Assembly: GCF_007096385.1 (NCBI RefSeq)
Contig: NZ_VJWL01000001.1
Location: 1,273,488-1,337,487, forward strand
Direction: 5' to 3'
From: Aliidiomarina halalkaliphila
GTDB lineage: Bacteria > Pseudomonadota > Gammaproteobacteria > Enterobacterales > Alteromonadaceae
DNA: 64,000 bases
Part shown: piece by piece, positions 9,577 through 19,380 of the stretch
How positions within the stretch are numbered: the stretch's first letter is position 1
How the letters are laid out: each line of letters starts with the position of its first letter
Made by a program: the position numbers and the translations under genes
The notes under the pieces: model-generated
Databases searched by the model: none
What the model saw: only the letters and a program-made list of their open reading frames with translations
Told to the model about the DNA's origin: nothing

Positions 9577-11088
9577 TTAGTACTTAGCAGGCACATTTGG
9601 GCCAGGCAAGGACGCGCGAATAAACTCACGTAAATGATTATTCGATAGTTCCAAGTCGTCGCGGCGCAGATACATCATGTGACCGCTGCGGTAGCCTTCA
9701 AAGAATAAGCGATCGCGCATTTTACCGCTTGGATCCAACTGCCACATACTGTACTTGGCATCAAAGTAATTGGTGGCGCCATCGTAATATCCTGCTTGAA
9801 AAAGTACGTTCAAATACGGATTTTGTGCCATGGCTTGGCGCAGATTCTCACCGGTATTGTTGCCTGTACGGTCCCACGGGTGTACCGGACCAAACATGTT
9901 GTATTTGGTATCGGTGACAAAACCAAGTTCTTCGCGTAAGTAGTAGTTGATGGCCGGCGTGAACGAGTGCAGCCAAGAGGTTAACTCGGAATTAAAGTCG
10001 GGGCGTACGCCTACGTCTTTGCGATCCAACCCTTTGTAACGCGAGTCTAAGCGACCAACGGTATGGCCTTGATCACGAAGTAGTTCCTTCCAAAAGAAAG
10101 CCGGGTCAATATCCAGGTTACTCTGTAATACCGACTCTACAGAAATACCAGCAAAGCGCGCTACTTGCTCGGCAATCTCGCGCTTCTCATCTTCGGGCAA
10201 CCACGCGCCTTTGGCTAACGCAGGTAAGTAGGTGTCTATAGTAAATGCTTCAACTTTCGGTATTAAATCGTACAGATCGCCCTGCTGTAAGTCATCGTCG
10301 AGCTGACCGTGATACCAAGCGGTAGCGGCAAAGTAAGGCAAGCGATTAGCCGCTTTCACTGGACCATCACGATCGATGCCCATATCCGTTGGTGATACCA
10401 GAACCACCCCGTTGAGGTACATCCACTGTTGGTTTTGTAAGGCTAAGGCGAGTCCGGCTACTCGGGTGGTGCCGTAACTTTCACCAATCAGGAACTTAGG
10501 TGAGCGCCAGCGATTGTAGCGGGTTACAAAGGTATTTAACCATTCAGCCAAATACTGGATATCCGCGTTCACACCGAAAAACATATTGCGCTGCTGTTCA
10601 CGGGACGGCATGTTTCCGTCTGGGCCGGGCAGTACCCGCGAATAACCGGTGTTCACTGGGTTCACAAACACAATGTCGGTGACGTCGAGTACCGAGTATG
10701 GATTGTCTTTGACACCATACGGCTGAATCGGAAAGCCTTCGTCGTCCACTCTCAGTGATTTCGGACCGGTATAAGCAATATGCATCCATACGGACGCGGA
10801 ACCTGGGCCTCCGTTAAAAGAAATCATTAACGGTCGTTCTTCTTGCGAACGCACCCCGGTGCGCTCGTAGTAGGTGTACTGCAGCGTTGCCGTGGGGTGT
10901 CCTACTTCGTTCCATACCGGTAGGGTGCCTGCATGCACCTTGTAATTTACGCGTTGACCGTTTATTTGCACACGATGCTCAGTCACATTCACGCTTTCTA
11001 TAGGAATTGTGCGGCGATGTTCATCGGACGCGACAGCAGTCCCGATAAGCAAGAGTGTCACCAATATGCCTTGGATTAGATATTTCAC
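9577..11088 (-). CDS. Secreted serine carboxypeptidase, peptidase family S10
   Basis: S10 enzymes remove C-terminal amino acids from peptides, usually at acidic pH. The 503-residue product has a signal peptide (KYLIQGILVTLLLIGTAVA), the oxyanion-hole motif FNGGPGSAS near residue 92, the nucleophile motif GESYGT near 203, an Asp in QAGYYDGATNYFD near 430 and the catalytic His in GYRSGHMMYL near 468. The triad therefore looks complete. S10 enzymes occur patchily in bacteria and are common in peptide-degrading marine groups. First gene of an apparent S10-ggt operon; export to periplasm or outside is inferred. Confidence 0.92.
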   Translation of the reverse strand: MKYLIQGILVTLLLIGTAVASDEHRRTIPIESVNVTEHRVQINGQRVNYKVHAGTLPVWNEVGHPTATLQYTYYERTGVRSQEERPLMISFNGGPGSASVWMHIAYTGPKSLRVDDEGFPIQPYGVKDNPYSVLDVTDIVFVNPVNTGYSRVLPGPDGNMPSREQQRNMFFGVNADIQYLAEWLNTFVTRYNRWRSPKFLIGESYGTTRVAGLALALQNQQWMYLNGVVLVSPTDMGIDRDGPVKAANRLPYFAATAWYHGQLDDDLQQGDLYDLIPKVEAFTIDTYLPALAKGAWLPEDEKREIAEQVARFAGISVESVLQSNLDIDPAFFWKELLRDQGHTVGRLDSRYKGLDRKDVGVRPDFNSELTSWLHSFTPAINYYLREELGFVTDTKYNMFGPVHPWDRTGNNTGENLRQAMAQNPYLNVLFQAGYYDGATNYFDAKYSMWQLDPSGKMRDRLFFEGYRSGHMMYLRRDDLELSNNHLREFIRASLPGPNVPAKY

Positions 11089-11211
11089 AGTGTGCCCTCA
11101 TCGTTCTTATTTGGGTTATTAATACTACCAATCTAGATGCTTCGAACGCCGATGAGTAGGGAAATGCGGTCAGCGGTCTGCCTGTTGCTGCCAGCGGGTC
11201 GCTGTAGGTAT

Positions 11212-11247
11212 AAAAAAAGCCCCGGTACCTTCCGATACCGGGGCTTT
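11212..11247 (-). terminator. Strong rho-independent terminator after acnB
   Basis: Perfect 12-bp stem (AAAGCCCCGGTA at 11216-11227 with TACCGGGGCTTT at 11236-11247) and an 8-nt loop, followed by seven T residues on the minus strand. It lies 34 nt past the acnB stop. Confidence 0.92.
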
Positions 11248-11281
11248 ACAGGTTTCGCTGTTAGCGAACAGAAACCAATAA

Positions 11282-13870
11282 TTAAGCTACGTTGATGGTA
11301 GGAATAATGGTGTCTTTCGCTTTTTGCTCAGCCGCGCGGAAATCAGGCATCTGATCAAAGTTCAGATATTTGTACACTTCACCGGCCATGGCATCGATGT
11401 TTTGCGCGTACTGCATGTACTCTTCGCGAGTTGGGATTTTACCTAAAATCGCGCCCACTGCGGAGAGTTCAGCCGAAGCCAAATACACGTTCGCACCATC
11501 ACCTAAGCGGTTCGGGAAGTTACGGGTTGAAGTTGAGAGTACAGTAGCGCCTGCTTTCACCCGGGCTTGGTTACCCATACACAGTGAACAGCCTGGCATT
11601 TCTGTACGCACACCGTTGCGACCGTAAATGTTGTAGTAGCCTTCTTCCATCAACTGGGCTTCGTCCATCTTGGTTGGTGGCGCGATCCACAGTTGCGTGT
11701 TCAACGGCTTGGTGTTTTGCTCAAGCAATTTACCGGCGGCACGGAAGTGACCGATGTTGGTCATACATGAACCGATAAATACTTCGTCCACTTTGTCGCC
11801 AGCTACGTCAGACAACGTTTTTGCATCATCTGGATCGTTCGGGCAGCACAGAATCGGCTCAACGATTTCATTCAAATCGATTTCAACCACTTCTGCATAC
11901 TCGGCGTCTTTGTCGGCTTCCATCAATTCTGGGTTGGCCAACCACTCTTCCATCTTCTGAGCACGACGCTCAAGGGTACGTACGTCGCCGTAACCTTCTG
12001 CGATCATCCAGCGCAACATGGTGATGTTTGAGCGTAAGTATTCAGCAATCGATTCTTCAGACAGCTTAATCGTACAACCTGCGGCTGAACGCTCTGCTGA
12101 CGCGTCGGACAATTCGAACGCTTGCTCAACAGTGAGGTTATCTAAGCCTTCGATTTCAAGGATACGACCGGAGAAGGCGTTTTTCTTACCACGCTTTTCA
12201 ACGGTGAGAAGGCCTTGCTTGATGGCATACAAAGGAATCGCGTGGACTAAATCACGCAGGGTCACGCCCGGCTGCATTTTGCCTTTAAAGCGCACCAATA
12301 CCGACTCAGGCATATCCAATGGCATTACACCTGTGGCTGCGGCGAACGCCACCAAACCAGAACCTGCCGGGAACGAAATGCCCAGTGGGAAACGGGTGTG
12401 GGAATCACCACCGGTACCCACGGTATCCGGCAACAACATGCGGTTGAGCCAGCTGTGGATAATACCATCGCCTGGGCGCAGGGATACACCGCCACGATTC
12501 ATAATGAAATCTGGCAGAGTGTGCTGAGTGTCGATGTCCACCGGCTTTGGATACGCGGCGGTGTGACAGAATGACTGCATCACGAGATCCGCGTTAAAGC
12601 CCAAGCAGGCCAAGTCTTTCAGCTCGTCACGGGTCATAGGCCCTGTGGTATCTTGCGAGCCCACTGTGGTCATGCGTGGTTCGCAGTAAGTTCCTGGACG
12701 CACGCCCGCAACGCCACAAGCTTTACCCACCATTTTCTGTGCAAGCGTAAAGCCTTTTCCGCTATCCGACGGCTGCACTGGCGAGCGGAATAAATCAGAG
12801 TGGCCTAAGCCCAATGATTCACGGGCTTTCGTGGTTAAGCCACGACCAATAATCAGGTTAATCCGGCCACCGGCACGCACTTCATCGATAATCACATCAG
12901 AGGCGTATTGATACTCAGCAATCACTTCACCGGCTTCGTTTTCAATTTTGCCCGCCAACGGATAAATATGAATCACATCGCCCATATTCATCTTGTCGAC
13001 GTCAGCTTCGAACACTAAGGTTCCGGTGTCTTTCATGGTGTTAAAGAAGATCGGCGCCACTTTGCCACCAATACAGATACCACCAGAACGCTTGTTCGGG
13101 GTACCTGGCATGTCGTCACCAATCAGCCACAATACCGAGTTGGTGGCTGATTTACGTGAAGAGCCGGTACCGACTACGTCACCGACAAACGCAACTGGGT
13201 TGCCTTTTTCTTTCAGTTCCGCAATTTGCTCTGCCGCATTGGTAATGCCTTCACGAGGCATTTTGTACATGGCTTTGGCATGCAACGGAATGTCTGGACG
13301 TGACCAAGCATCCGGGGCCGGCGACAAATCGTCGGTGTTGGTTTCGCCGGTTACTTTAAATACAGTAGCGGTGATTTTTTCAGGCATTTCTGGGCGGTTA
13401 GTAAACCACTCCGCGTTGGCCCACGACTCCACCACAGCTTTGGCCACGGCATTGCCATTTTTCATGCGATCTTCCACATCGTGGAAGGCATCAAACATCA
13501 AAATCGTGTGTTTGAGTTCTTCACCCGCAAGCTCTGCCAACTCAGGGTTATCTAACAACGAAACGAGGGTTTCGATGTTGTAGCCGCCGTGCATATTGCC
13601 CAGCAGTTTTACCGCTTGTTCTTTGCTAATGATTGGTGAGTGAACTTCACCTTTCGTGATTGCGGCAAGAAAGCCCGCTTTCACATAGGCAGCTTCGTCG
13701 ACGCCCGGAGGCACCCGCTCGCTGATCAGATTAAATAAGAATTCTTCTTCGCCCGCTGGCGGGCTCTTTAACAGCTCAACCAGCTCAGATACTTGCTCTG
13801 CATTCAGAGGCTTAGGGGGAATACCTTCTGCGGCGCGTTCGGCCACATGTGCGCGATACTGTTCTAACAC
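11282..13870 (-). CDS. acnB: Aconitate hydratase B
   Basis: Bifunctional aconitase and 2-methylisocitrate dehydratase of the TCA cycle. The 862-residue product (E. coli 865) shows the N-terminal HEAT-like region, the swivel domain ([19 protein letters not shown]) and the 4Fe-4S cysteines in [15 protein letters not shown] and [14 protein letters not shown] near residues 708, 767 and 770. The start is the GTG at 13870 ([17 protein letters not shown]), which aligns exactly with E. coli [16 protein letters not shown] and has GAGGAA 8 nt upstream. A longer ATG-started frame upstream is rejected. Monocistronic by its own terminator. Confidence 0.97.
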   Translation of the reverse strand: MLEQYRAHVAERAAEGIPPKPLNAEQVSELVELLKSPPAGEEEFLFNLISERVPPGVDEAAYVKAGFLAAITKGEVHSPIISKEQAVKLLGNMHGGYNIETLVSLLDNPELAELAGEELKHTILMFDAFHDVEDRMKNGNAVAKAVVESWANAEWFTNRPEMPEKITATVFKVTGETNTDDLSPAPDAWSRPDIPLHAKAMYKMPREGITNAAEQIAELKEKGNPVAFVGDVVGTGSSRKSATNSVLWLIGDDMPGTPNKRSGGICIGGKVAPIFFNTMKDTGTLVFEADVDKMNMGDVIHIYPLAGKIENEAGEVIAEYQYASDVIIDEVRAGGRINLIIGRGLTTKARESLGLGHSDLFRSPVQPSDSGKGFTLAQKMVGKACGVAGVRPGTYCEPRMTTVGSQDTTGPMTRDELKDLACLGFNADLVMQSFCHTAAYPKPVDIDTQHTLPDFIMNRGGVSLRPGDGIIHSWLNRMLLPDTVGTGGDSHTRFPLGISFPAGSGLVAFAAATGVMPLDMPESVLVRFKGKMQPGVTLRDLVHAIPLYAIKQGLLTVEKRGKKNAFSGRILEIEGLDNLTVEQAFELSDASAERSAAGCTIKLSEESIAEYLRSNITMLRWMIAEGYGDVRTLERRAQKMEEWLANPELMEADKDAEYAEVVEIDLNEIVEPILCCPNDPDDAKTLSDVAGDKVDEVFIGSCMTNIGHFRAAGKLLEQNTKPLNTQLWIAPPTKMDEAQLMEEGYYNIYGRNGVRTEMPGCSLCMGNQARVKAGATVLSTSTRNFPNRLGDGANVYLASAELSAVGAILGKIPTREEYMQYAQNIDAMAGEVYKYLNFDQMPDFRAAEQKAKDTIIPTINVA

Positions 13871-14069
13871 AAATGATTCCTCTTGATTTGCGTGCCCGCC
13901 CACTGGCGCTAGGGATTCAGCACCAAGGCAGACATGATGGAAAACGGGCGGATTATACGCGATTTAGCGCTGAAATTGAATGTAAGCAGGCCGGTGAAAG
14001 GCTATTTCAGCCATTCACACTGTTTATAGCTAACCCAACTTGGGTGAATACAGAGACTGTTATGCCTGA

Positions 14070-14552
14070 TTAAGACCGCTCATAAACTTGAGCGAGGAGG
14101 TCCAGAATGGCTTGTTGCGAGCTTTCGGCTGCAAGACGATGTTCGTCGTCGACGCTGATAATCTCCAAACCAAAGCGTTGGCAAAAAGCATCTACTTTCG
14201 CGTGGGGCACTACATCATCAGCCAAACCATGCAGTACGCGAATATGCGAGGCTGGGGGTAACTGCTCTACTCGATCCCCTTCTTCCGTATGTACCGCGGG
14301 AGCAAGCAATACCAAGGCTTTGAAGCGCTCGGGATACAAAGAGTACAAACGCGCTGCGAGCAAGCCACCAAAGGAAGAGCCAACCACGGTAAGTCCGTGC
14401 TGATCTCGCGTGATACGCTCCGCATGGGCAATGCGCTGGTTAAGATCCATACCCTGAAAATCCGGTGAGGTGACTTCGGGATACTGAGCCTTGAGCAAAT
14501 GATACTTTTGCCCATGGGGACCGCTCTCCAAACCGTGAAAGAAATAGAGCAT
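14070..14552 (-). CDS. YqiA/YcfP-like alpha/beta hydrolase
   Basis: Small esterase-like hydrolase, 160 residues. The nucleophile elbow GSSFGG is near residue 58, HGLADDVVP near 108 carries the likely acid, and DDEHRL near 135 carries the likely histidine. N-terminal MLYFFHGLESGPHGQK gives the oxyanion-hole HG. YqiA-type proteins act on short acyl esters in vitro; natural substrates are unknown. It begins 2 nt after the CBS-domain gene and is the last gene of the DUF1538/PII-like/CBS operon, although the link may be only positional. Confidence 0.85.
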   Translation of the reverse strand: MLYFFHGLESGPHGQKYHLLKAQYPEVTSPDFQGMDLNQRIAHAERITRDQHGLTVVGSSFGGLLAARLYSLYPERFKALVLLAPAVHTEEGDRVEQLPPASHIRVLHGLADDVVPHAKVDAFCQRFGLEIISVDDEHRLAAESSQQAILDLLAQVYERS

Positions 14553-14554
14553 GA

Positions 14555-14941
14555 TTACTCAACCTGTTTCAGCAATTCGTCCATCATGTCGTCCATGGTC
14601 ACAAACCCCACCAGCTCATTATCTTCAACCACCAGTACCCGCTTCACATGATGTTGCACCATCATGCTAGCCACGTGCTTCACAGCAAGGCTCTTGCCAA
14701 CGGTCAGCGCGGGCTTGGCACAAATATCGTACACATTAAGCATATCGATATCGCCTTCTTCGGCAATTACGGTTTTCAAAATATTCGTATATGTAATGAT
14801 CCCGTAGGCATCGCCATCGTTCTGCTTCTCGACCACGAGTGATTTGATATCGTGACTTTTCAGCTTACTTAAGGCTTCCCGTAGTTTGGCAAAAGGAGAA
14901 ATCGTAATCACCTCTTTGACCATCAAATCGTTCACTTTCAT
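14555..14941 (-). CDS. Two-CBS-domain protein
   Basis: The 128-residue product is nothing but a tandem CBS pair (Bateman module). The first repeat begins VNDLMVKEVITISPFAKLREAL, with LVVEKQNDGDAYGIITYTNI; the second is VYDICAKPALTVGKSLAVKHVASMMV with VLVVEDNELVGFVTMDDM. Such modules usually bind adenine nucleotides and report energy state to a partner. ATG at 14941 has GAGG at good spacing. It lies 29 nt after the PII-like gene, which overlaps the DUF1538 membrane protein gene, so it is probably a regulatory partner of that protein. The partner is inferred from gene order. Confidence 0.88.
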   Translation of the reverse strand: MKVNDLMVKEVITISPFAKLREALSKLKSHDIKSLVVEKQNDGDAYGIITYTNILKTVIAEEGDIDMLNVYDICAKPALTVGKSLAVKHVASMMVQHHVKRVLVVEDNELVGFVTMDDMMDELLKQVE

Positions 14942-14970
14942 GTTGATATCCTCTGCGTCGTGAGTGTTTG

Positions 14971-15321
14971 CTACATGCACTCTTTCACGTACTGCTCAAA
15001 TTTTTCCAATTGCGTGTGGTCAATACCACCAATATGCTCCAATGGCAGGGTAAAAACTAACCCCCGCGAATCTTCGCCATCGGGCATGATCACGGTTTGT
15101 ACTGCTTTCATCACTTGCAGCGACAAGCTCTTTTCTAACACCATCAACAGAACCACTTGGCTGCCGTCGTATTGCAAGCCAAAGAATGATTTCTTGGCGG
15201 AATTGCTAATGCCACGACCCGACATCAGCGTGATGCCACCGGCACCTTGGTCGCGCGCTGCATCAATAGCCTCTTGTTCTAAGTCTTCTGGAACAATGGC
15301 AACTAACACCGAAAATTTCAT
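14971..15321 (-). CDS. PII-like signalling protein
   Basis: The 116-residue product has the ferredoxin-like PII pattern: MKFSVLVAIVPEDLEQEAIDAARDQGAGGIT at the N-terminus with a GRG turn near 36-38, then VVLLMVLEKSL and the C-terminal GLVFTLPLEHIGGI. The classical T-loop with its uridylylated tyrosine is missing or very short, so it is not GlnB or GlnK. PII-like proteins bind nucleotides or other small anions and control transporters or enzymes next door. The start overlaps the stop of the DUF1538 membrane protein by 4 nt, which fits translational coupling and a shared complex. Confidence 0.85.
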   Translation of the reverse strand: MKFSVLVAIVPEDLEQEAIDAARDQGAGGITLMSGRGISNSAKKSFFGLQYDGSQVVLLMVLEKSLSLQVMKAVQTVIMPDGEDSRGLVFTLPLEHIGGIDHTQLEKFEQYVKECM

Positions 15322-16856
15322 GCTTCTGCCCTCTTTTCTTGCAAATGATTCCAGATATGCATAACGATGGCGTAAATCATCACCGTCACAATCGGGAAGA
15401 TAGACGCAAAGGCAATTAAGCCAAAGCCGTCGATAAGTATATTTCGCCCTTCAATATTGGTGGCAAGACCAATACCTAAGGCCGTGACCAGAGGCACGGT
15501 TACCTCTGATGTCGTCACTCCACCTAAATCATAGGCTAATGCAATAATGTACTTAGGCGCGATTAAGGTCAGGAAAATTACTAGTATGTAACCTCCCATG
15601 ACATAGTAATGCATAGAGCCGCCATCAATAATGCGATGCACGCCTATGGTGATCCCGATAGCCACGCCGAAAGCCACTAAAATACGAATGGCACTGCCGT
15701 TGAGTTTACCCGCAGCCGCCTCTTCTGCTTGTTTGCCCACCGCAATCAATGCCGGTTCCGCCATGGTTGTGGCAAAACCAATCGCAAAAGCAAATAAGTA
15801 CACAAATAGATAGCCATCCATCGCCATGAGCTGATCAGCCATACTGGTGCCAATGGGGAACAGACCGATTTTTAGCCCTACCACAAAAGCGTATAAACCG
15901 ATGATGACCAAAAGAAAGCCAAAGGTCACCTTGCGCGGATTGGCGAGATTTCGTTTCAATACGATGTATTGGAAAAAGAGAATCGTGATAATAATCGGCA
16001 GTACGTCGCGCACCATGGCCGCAAGATCGAGTAACATGGCTAGAGCGCCCGTAGCCACCTCCGTATCACGCGCGAGCAAACTGGCGTCTATATCTGGCGC
16101 GGGTTGACTAAAAACGACAATCCCATACAGCTGCACCGCAATCATTGGCACCATCACCGCCAATGCCACTAAGCCGAAGCCATCCATAAGCGGATTACGG
16201 CCCCGGATTGACGCGGCTAAACCAATACCCAAAGCAGCGATCAGAGGCACGGTGACAATATTGGTTGTCACGCCACCAGAATCATATGCCAAGCCCACGA
16301 TTTCCTCAGGAGCAAAGTAGGTCACGGCGACCACCAGGATGTAACCGATAATCATAAACCACTGGATGGGATAACCCATAATGGTGCGAAAGATTCCTAG
16401 GGATACAACAAATCCGACGGATAACGCGACCAAGAGGCGTAAAGTGAGCGCATCTATGCGGCCTTCACTGATGGCTTGTGCTTGCTCCGCAACCGCAATC
16501 AAGGCCGGCTCTGCGACCACCGCAGAAAAGCCAAGGCAGAAGCCAAAGGCAAGTAACAGCCAAAACGAGCCTTTACGCGCAAATTGATTAGACAGACTTT
16601 TGCCGACGGGGAAAATACTAAGTTCTAGGCCTTGCAAAAAGAGAGCGACGCCAATGGCAACAATGCCCAAGCCAATCACCATGGAAAGGCCATTTTCAGG
16701 CATTTGTCGCAGCACTAAAAACTGGAATACCAGCACCACTGCCACAATGGGCAATAGATTTCTACAGGCATGGAGCAGTGCATGGCCAAAATCGCGCAAA
16801 AAGGTCAAAACCAGCGAACTCCTTGGATAGGGGGCGAGTATTTTGTTGTTGTTCAT
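15318..16856 (-). CDS. DUF1538 membrane protein, internally duplicated
   Basis: Polytopic inner membrane protein of 512 residues, built from two homologous halves at an offset of exactly 250 residues. FPVGKSL (82-88) matches FPIGTSM (332-338), EPALIAV (116-122) matches EPALIAV (366-372), and the polar signature GGVTTxxVTVPL (194-205) recurs at 444-455, followed in both halves by ALGIGLA, a GRN turn and DGFGLxA. Each half carries about six hydrophobic segments. Conserved Glu, Gly and Thr inside membrane spans suggest a transporter or channel with pseudo-twofold symmetry; the substrate is unknown. No good ribosome site is seen at 16856, so the start is the least certain part. Confidence 0.85.
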   Translation of the reverse strand: MNNNKILAPYPRSSLVLTFLRDFGHALLHACRNLLPIVAVVLVFQFLVLRQMPENGLSMVIGLGIVAIGVALFLQGLELSIFPVGKSLSNQFARKGSFWLLLAFGFCLGFSAVVAEPALIAVAEQAQAISEGRIDALTLRLLVALSVGFVVSLGIFRTIMGYPIQWFMIIGYILVVAVTYFAPEEIVGLAYDSGGVTTNIVTVPLIAALGIGLAASIRGRNPLMDGFGLVALAVMVPMIAVQLYGIVVFSQPAPDIDASLLARDTEVATGALAMLLDLAAMVRDVLPIIITILFFQYIVLKRNLANPRKVTFGFLLVIIGLYAFVVGLKIGLFPIGTSMADQLMAMDGYLFVYLFAFAIGFATTMAEPALIAVGKQAEEAAAGKLNGSAIRILVAFGVAIGITIGVHRIIDGGSMHYYVMGGYILVIFLTLIAPKYIIALAYDLGGVTTSEVTVPLVTALGIGLATNIEGRNILIDGFGLIAFASIFPIVTVMIYAIVMHIWNHLQEKRAEA

Positions 16857-16957
16857 GCTCGGCTGGAGTCAGCATCCCAAGCATCCTGTTTTCTAGTGTA
16901 CTGGCGACAAAAAAATGCAGCAAGCTGAACCGACACTCTGGTTGATGTGTATCAATC

Positions 16958-18253
16958 TCACATGCCGAACCACTGCACCAGCAACCCTGCGGCGGCCATG
17001 ACGCCAAGCAAGCGAAAGATACCCCACTTTAAACCGAAAACTAAGAATAGCGCCACGGCTGTGAGCCCCAATGCATACACATCAACGGACCCTATTTGTG
17101 GCAACAACACTGAGACCCCTACGGTTTCAAAAGTAAACCGCTCTGTGAATAAATAATTGAGCGCAAACCATAGAGCGAGGTTGGCAATAACGCCGACCAC
17201 AGCAGCGGTAATGGCAGCGAGTGCGGCACTTAAACGGGGCATCCCGCGCAGTTTTTCCACATAGGGAGCACCGGCAAAGATCCACAGAAAACATGGCAAG
17301 AAAGTCACCCAGGTGGTAAGTAACGCGGCTAGTGTGGCTGCGGCCAGTGGATGCATCCCGGTTTCCGCGCGAAACCCTGCCAAAAAGCCGACAAACTGAG
17401 TGACCAAAATCAGGGGGCCGGGGGTGGTTTCCGCAAGCCCTAGGCCATCAAGCATCTCGCCCGGTTGCAGCCAGCCGTAGTTTTCCACCGCTTGCTGGGC
17501 CACATAAGCTAGAACCGCATAGGCGCCACCGAAGGTGACGACCGCCAGTTTTGAGAAAAACAACGCAATCTGAGTCCAGACACTACCGTCGGTCCAAAGA
17601 CCCATCAAGAGCAAAATGGTGCCAACCCAGAGCCCCGCACAAATCAGTGCGGCGCGTTTAGTGCCGGGCCAATAAACGGGCGCGACTTTCGGTGCGTTCT
17701 GAAGGTCGACGTGATTGTAATTAGTGAAAAACCATCCAACCACCGCCGCGACTAGCACCACGAGAGGGAACGGCAACGAGAACACGAAAAGCGCAAGAAA
17801 CCCACCGAGCGCCAGCGCGGCCGCCAATCCTGTTTTTAACGCTTTCTGACTTAACCGCACCAACGCCTGAGCGACAATGGCCAATACGGCGGCTTTTAAT
17901 CCAAACAGCAACCCAGCCACTGCACTCACATCTGTGAGCAGCACATAAGCCCACGACAGGCCCAAGATCATCGCCGCGCCTGGCACAATAAAGAGCACCC
18001 CCGCCACAATACCGCCGCGCACTCCATGCAAAAGCCAACCCACATAGGTGGCTAATTGCTGGGCTTCAGGCCCTGGTAAGAGCATGCAATAATTCAGCGC
18101 GTGTAAAAATCGATCTTCATCCAGCCACTTCTTTTCTTCCACAACAATGCGGTGCATGAGGGCGATTTGGCCCGCGGGTCCGCCGAAGCTAAGCAAACCG
18201 ATCTTCCACCACACGGCGAGTGCTTCACGAAATGAAATTGCTGGACGATCCAT
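16958..18253 (-). CDS. chrA: Chromate transporter, bidomain CHR family
   Basis: ChrA proteins export chromate from the cytoplasm. The 431-residue product is the long, two-domain form. The N-terminal half has the signature LLSFGGPAGQIALMHRIVVEEKKW near 20-43 and the motif LPGPEAQQLATYVG. The C-terminal half repeats it as VTFGGAYAVLAYVAQQAVE and TTPGPLILVTQFVG. About ten hydrophobic spans are visible. A LysR-type gene and an efflux operon lie just upstream, so this may be part of a small resistance island. Chromate specificity is inferred from family; some members have no proven substrate. Confidence 0.92.
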   Translation of the reverse strand: MDRPAISFREALAVWWKIGLLSFGGPAGQIALMHRIVVEEKKWLDEDRFLHALNYCMLLPGPEAQQLATYVGWLLHGVRGGIVAGVLFIVPGAAMILGLSWAYVLLTDVSAVAGLLFGLKAAVLAIVAQALVRLSQKALKTGLAAALALGGFLALFVFSLPFPLVVLVAAVVGWFFTNYNHVDLQNAPKVAPVYWPGTKRAALICAGLWVGTILLLMGLWTDGSVWTQIALFFSKLAVVTFGGAYAVLAYVAQQAVENYGWLQPGEMLDGLGLAETTPGPLILVTQFVGFLAGFRAETGMHPLAAATLAALLTTWVTFLPCFLWIFAGAPYVEKLRGMPRLSAALAAITAAVVGVIANLALWFALNYLFTERFTFETVGVSVLLPQIGSVDVYALGLTAVALFLVFGLKWGIFRLLGVMAAAGLLVQWFGM

Positions 18254-18301
18254 GCAAGTAATCCTTACCCATTAAAAATTATCGTTATCTTCTAATATAT
18301 G

Positions 18302-19255
18302 TCAGCGCGATGACGATTGTGTGACATGGGACTGCACCCGTGCTGCCCGTTTTTTTACCCGCTGCTGACTACCCTCGCGCTCAGCGAATTCATTCCATAG
18401 CTGAGCGCCCGCTGGGCCTAATTGTTTCGAGGATAGCTTCACTAAATGCACTTCAGCGGAGATATGGTCAAGAAAACCGGGGATATCAATTTCAAGCAAG
18501 GTCCCTTTTTGAATTTCTCGCTGCACCAAATCTCGGGGCACAATGCCCCACCCCAAACCCGCGCGCAAATACCTTACCAAGGTGTGGGAGTCATTTACAC
18601 GCAAGCGTGATTTCCCGGCTATCCGATAAATTTGCTCTGGGTTAATGCCCATGTTGAGGTTGCGCGGTAATAGATAAGGTAGCTCACTTAACGCATCCCG
18701 GCTACGGGGCATACCCAGCTCATCCACTAAGGATTTGGCGATGGCCACCACGAGGTCAAACTGAGAAACCCGTAAGCTCTCGAAATCGGCCATTTGCTGA
18801 AACGTGGGTAACCAAGGTGTAAGCGCAATATCCGCCAAGCCTTCGGCGACTTCTTTTAAAGCCTCAAGCTGTGAGTGACCACTTACAAACACTTCCGTGA
18901 CCGGAAAGTCACGTTGAATGCGCTTGAGCGCGCTGAGCAATAAGTCGGGATTACAGGTGTAATCGTACGACAACAAAAGCTGTGGCTCCGCCCCTTCCCG
19001 TAATTGGGTCACGATGGAGTTTAGGCGATCGTGCTGACGCAATAATTCTTGGGCATGACGCAAAAACTGACTGCCCTGCGGGGTTAATTGCAAACGATAT
19101 CCCGAGCGATCAAGTAGGGTGAAACCAAGTTCGTTCTCGAGATTCGATAGCGTCATGCTGAGTGCTGCCGGGGTGCGATGCAACTGCTCGGCGGCGTTTT
19201 GCAAACTTCCTGTTGCAATGAGCGTGCTGAGCACACGAATAGGCCAGATCTTCAC
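18302..19255 (-). CDS. LysR-family transcriptional regulator
   Basis: The 317-residue product has the LysR winged helix at the N-terminus (TLIATGSLQNAAEQLHRTPAALSMTLSNLE, about 11-40) followed by an effector-binding region with LLLSYDYTCNPDLLLSAL and FPVTEVFVSGH. The start is GTG with an AAGAGG site. It reads away from the RND efflux pair across a 125-bp AT-rich gap and precedes chrA on the same strand. LysR regulators most often control a divergent neighbour, so the efflux genes are the best target candidates. The C-terminal tail is short, basic and serine-rich. Confidence 0.92.
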   Translation of the reverse strand: MKIWPIRVLSTLIATGSLQNAAEQLHRTPAALSMTLSNLENELGFTLLDRSGYRLQLTPQGSQFLRHAQELLRQHDRLNSIVTQLREGAEPQLLLSYDYTCNPDLLLSALKRIQRDFPVTEVFVSGHSQLEALKEVAEGLADIALTPWLPTFQQMADFESLRVSQFDLVVAIAKSLVDELGMPRSRDALSELPYLLPRNLNMGINPEQIYRIAGKSRLRVNDSHTLVRYLRAGLGWGIVPRDLVQREIQKGTLLEIDIPGFLDHISAEVHLVKLSSKQLGPAGAQLWNEFAEREGSQQRVKKRAARVQSHVTQSSSR

Positions 19256-19282
19256 AAAACACGCCTCTTGTTAAGATTATCT

Positions 19283-19305
19283 GAATAAATATCTAAATTT
19301 AATTC
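19283..19305. promoter_or_regulatory. Candidate LysR-type operator
   Basis: In the lysR-efflux intergenic region an AT-rich imperfect dyad begins GAATAAA and ends TTTAATTC. It is the only dyad of the size expected for a LysR box in this gap, but AT-rich DNA gives such matches easily. Confidence 0.25.
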
Positions 19306-19380
19306 AATATATCTTTATATATAGCATAGCTACACTAGCAAGGTCGAATTTCAGCTTAGGTTGTTGCCAAGGAGTGTTAC

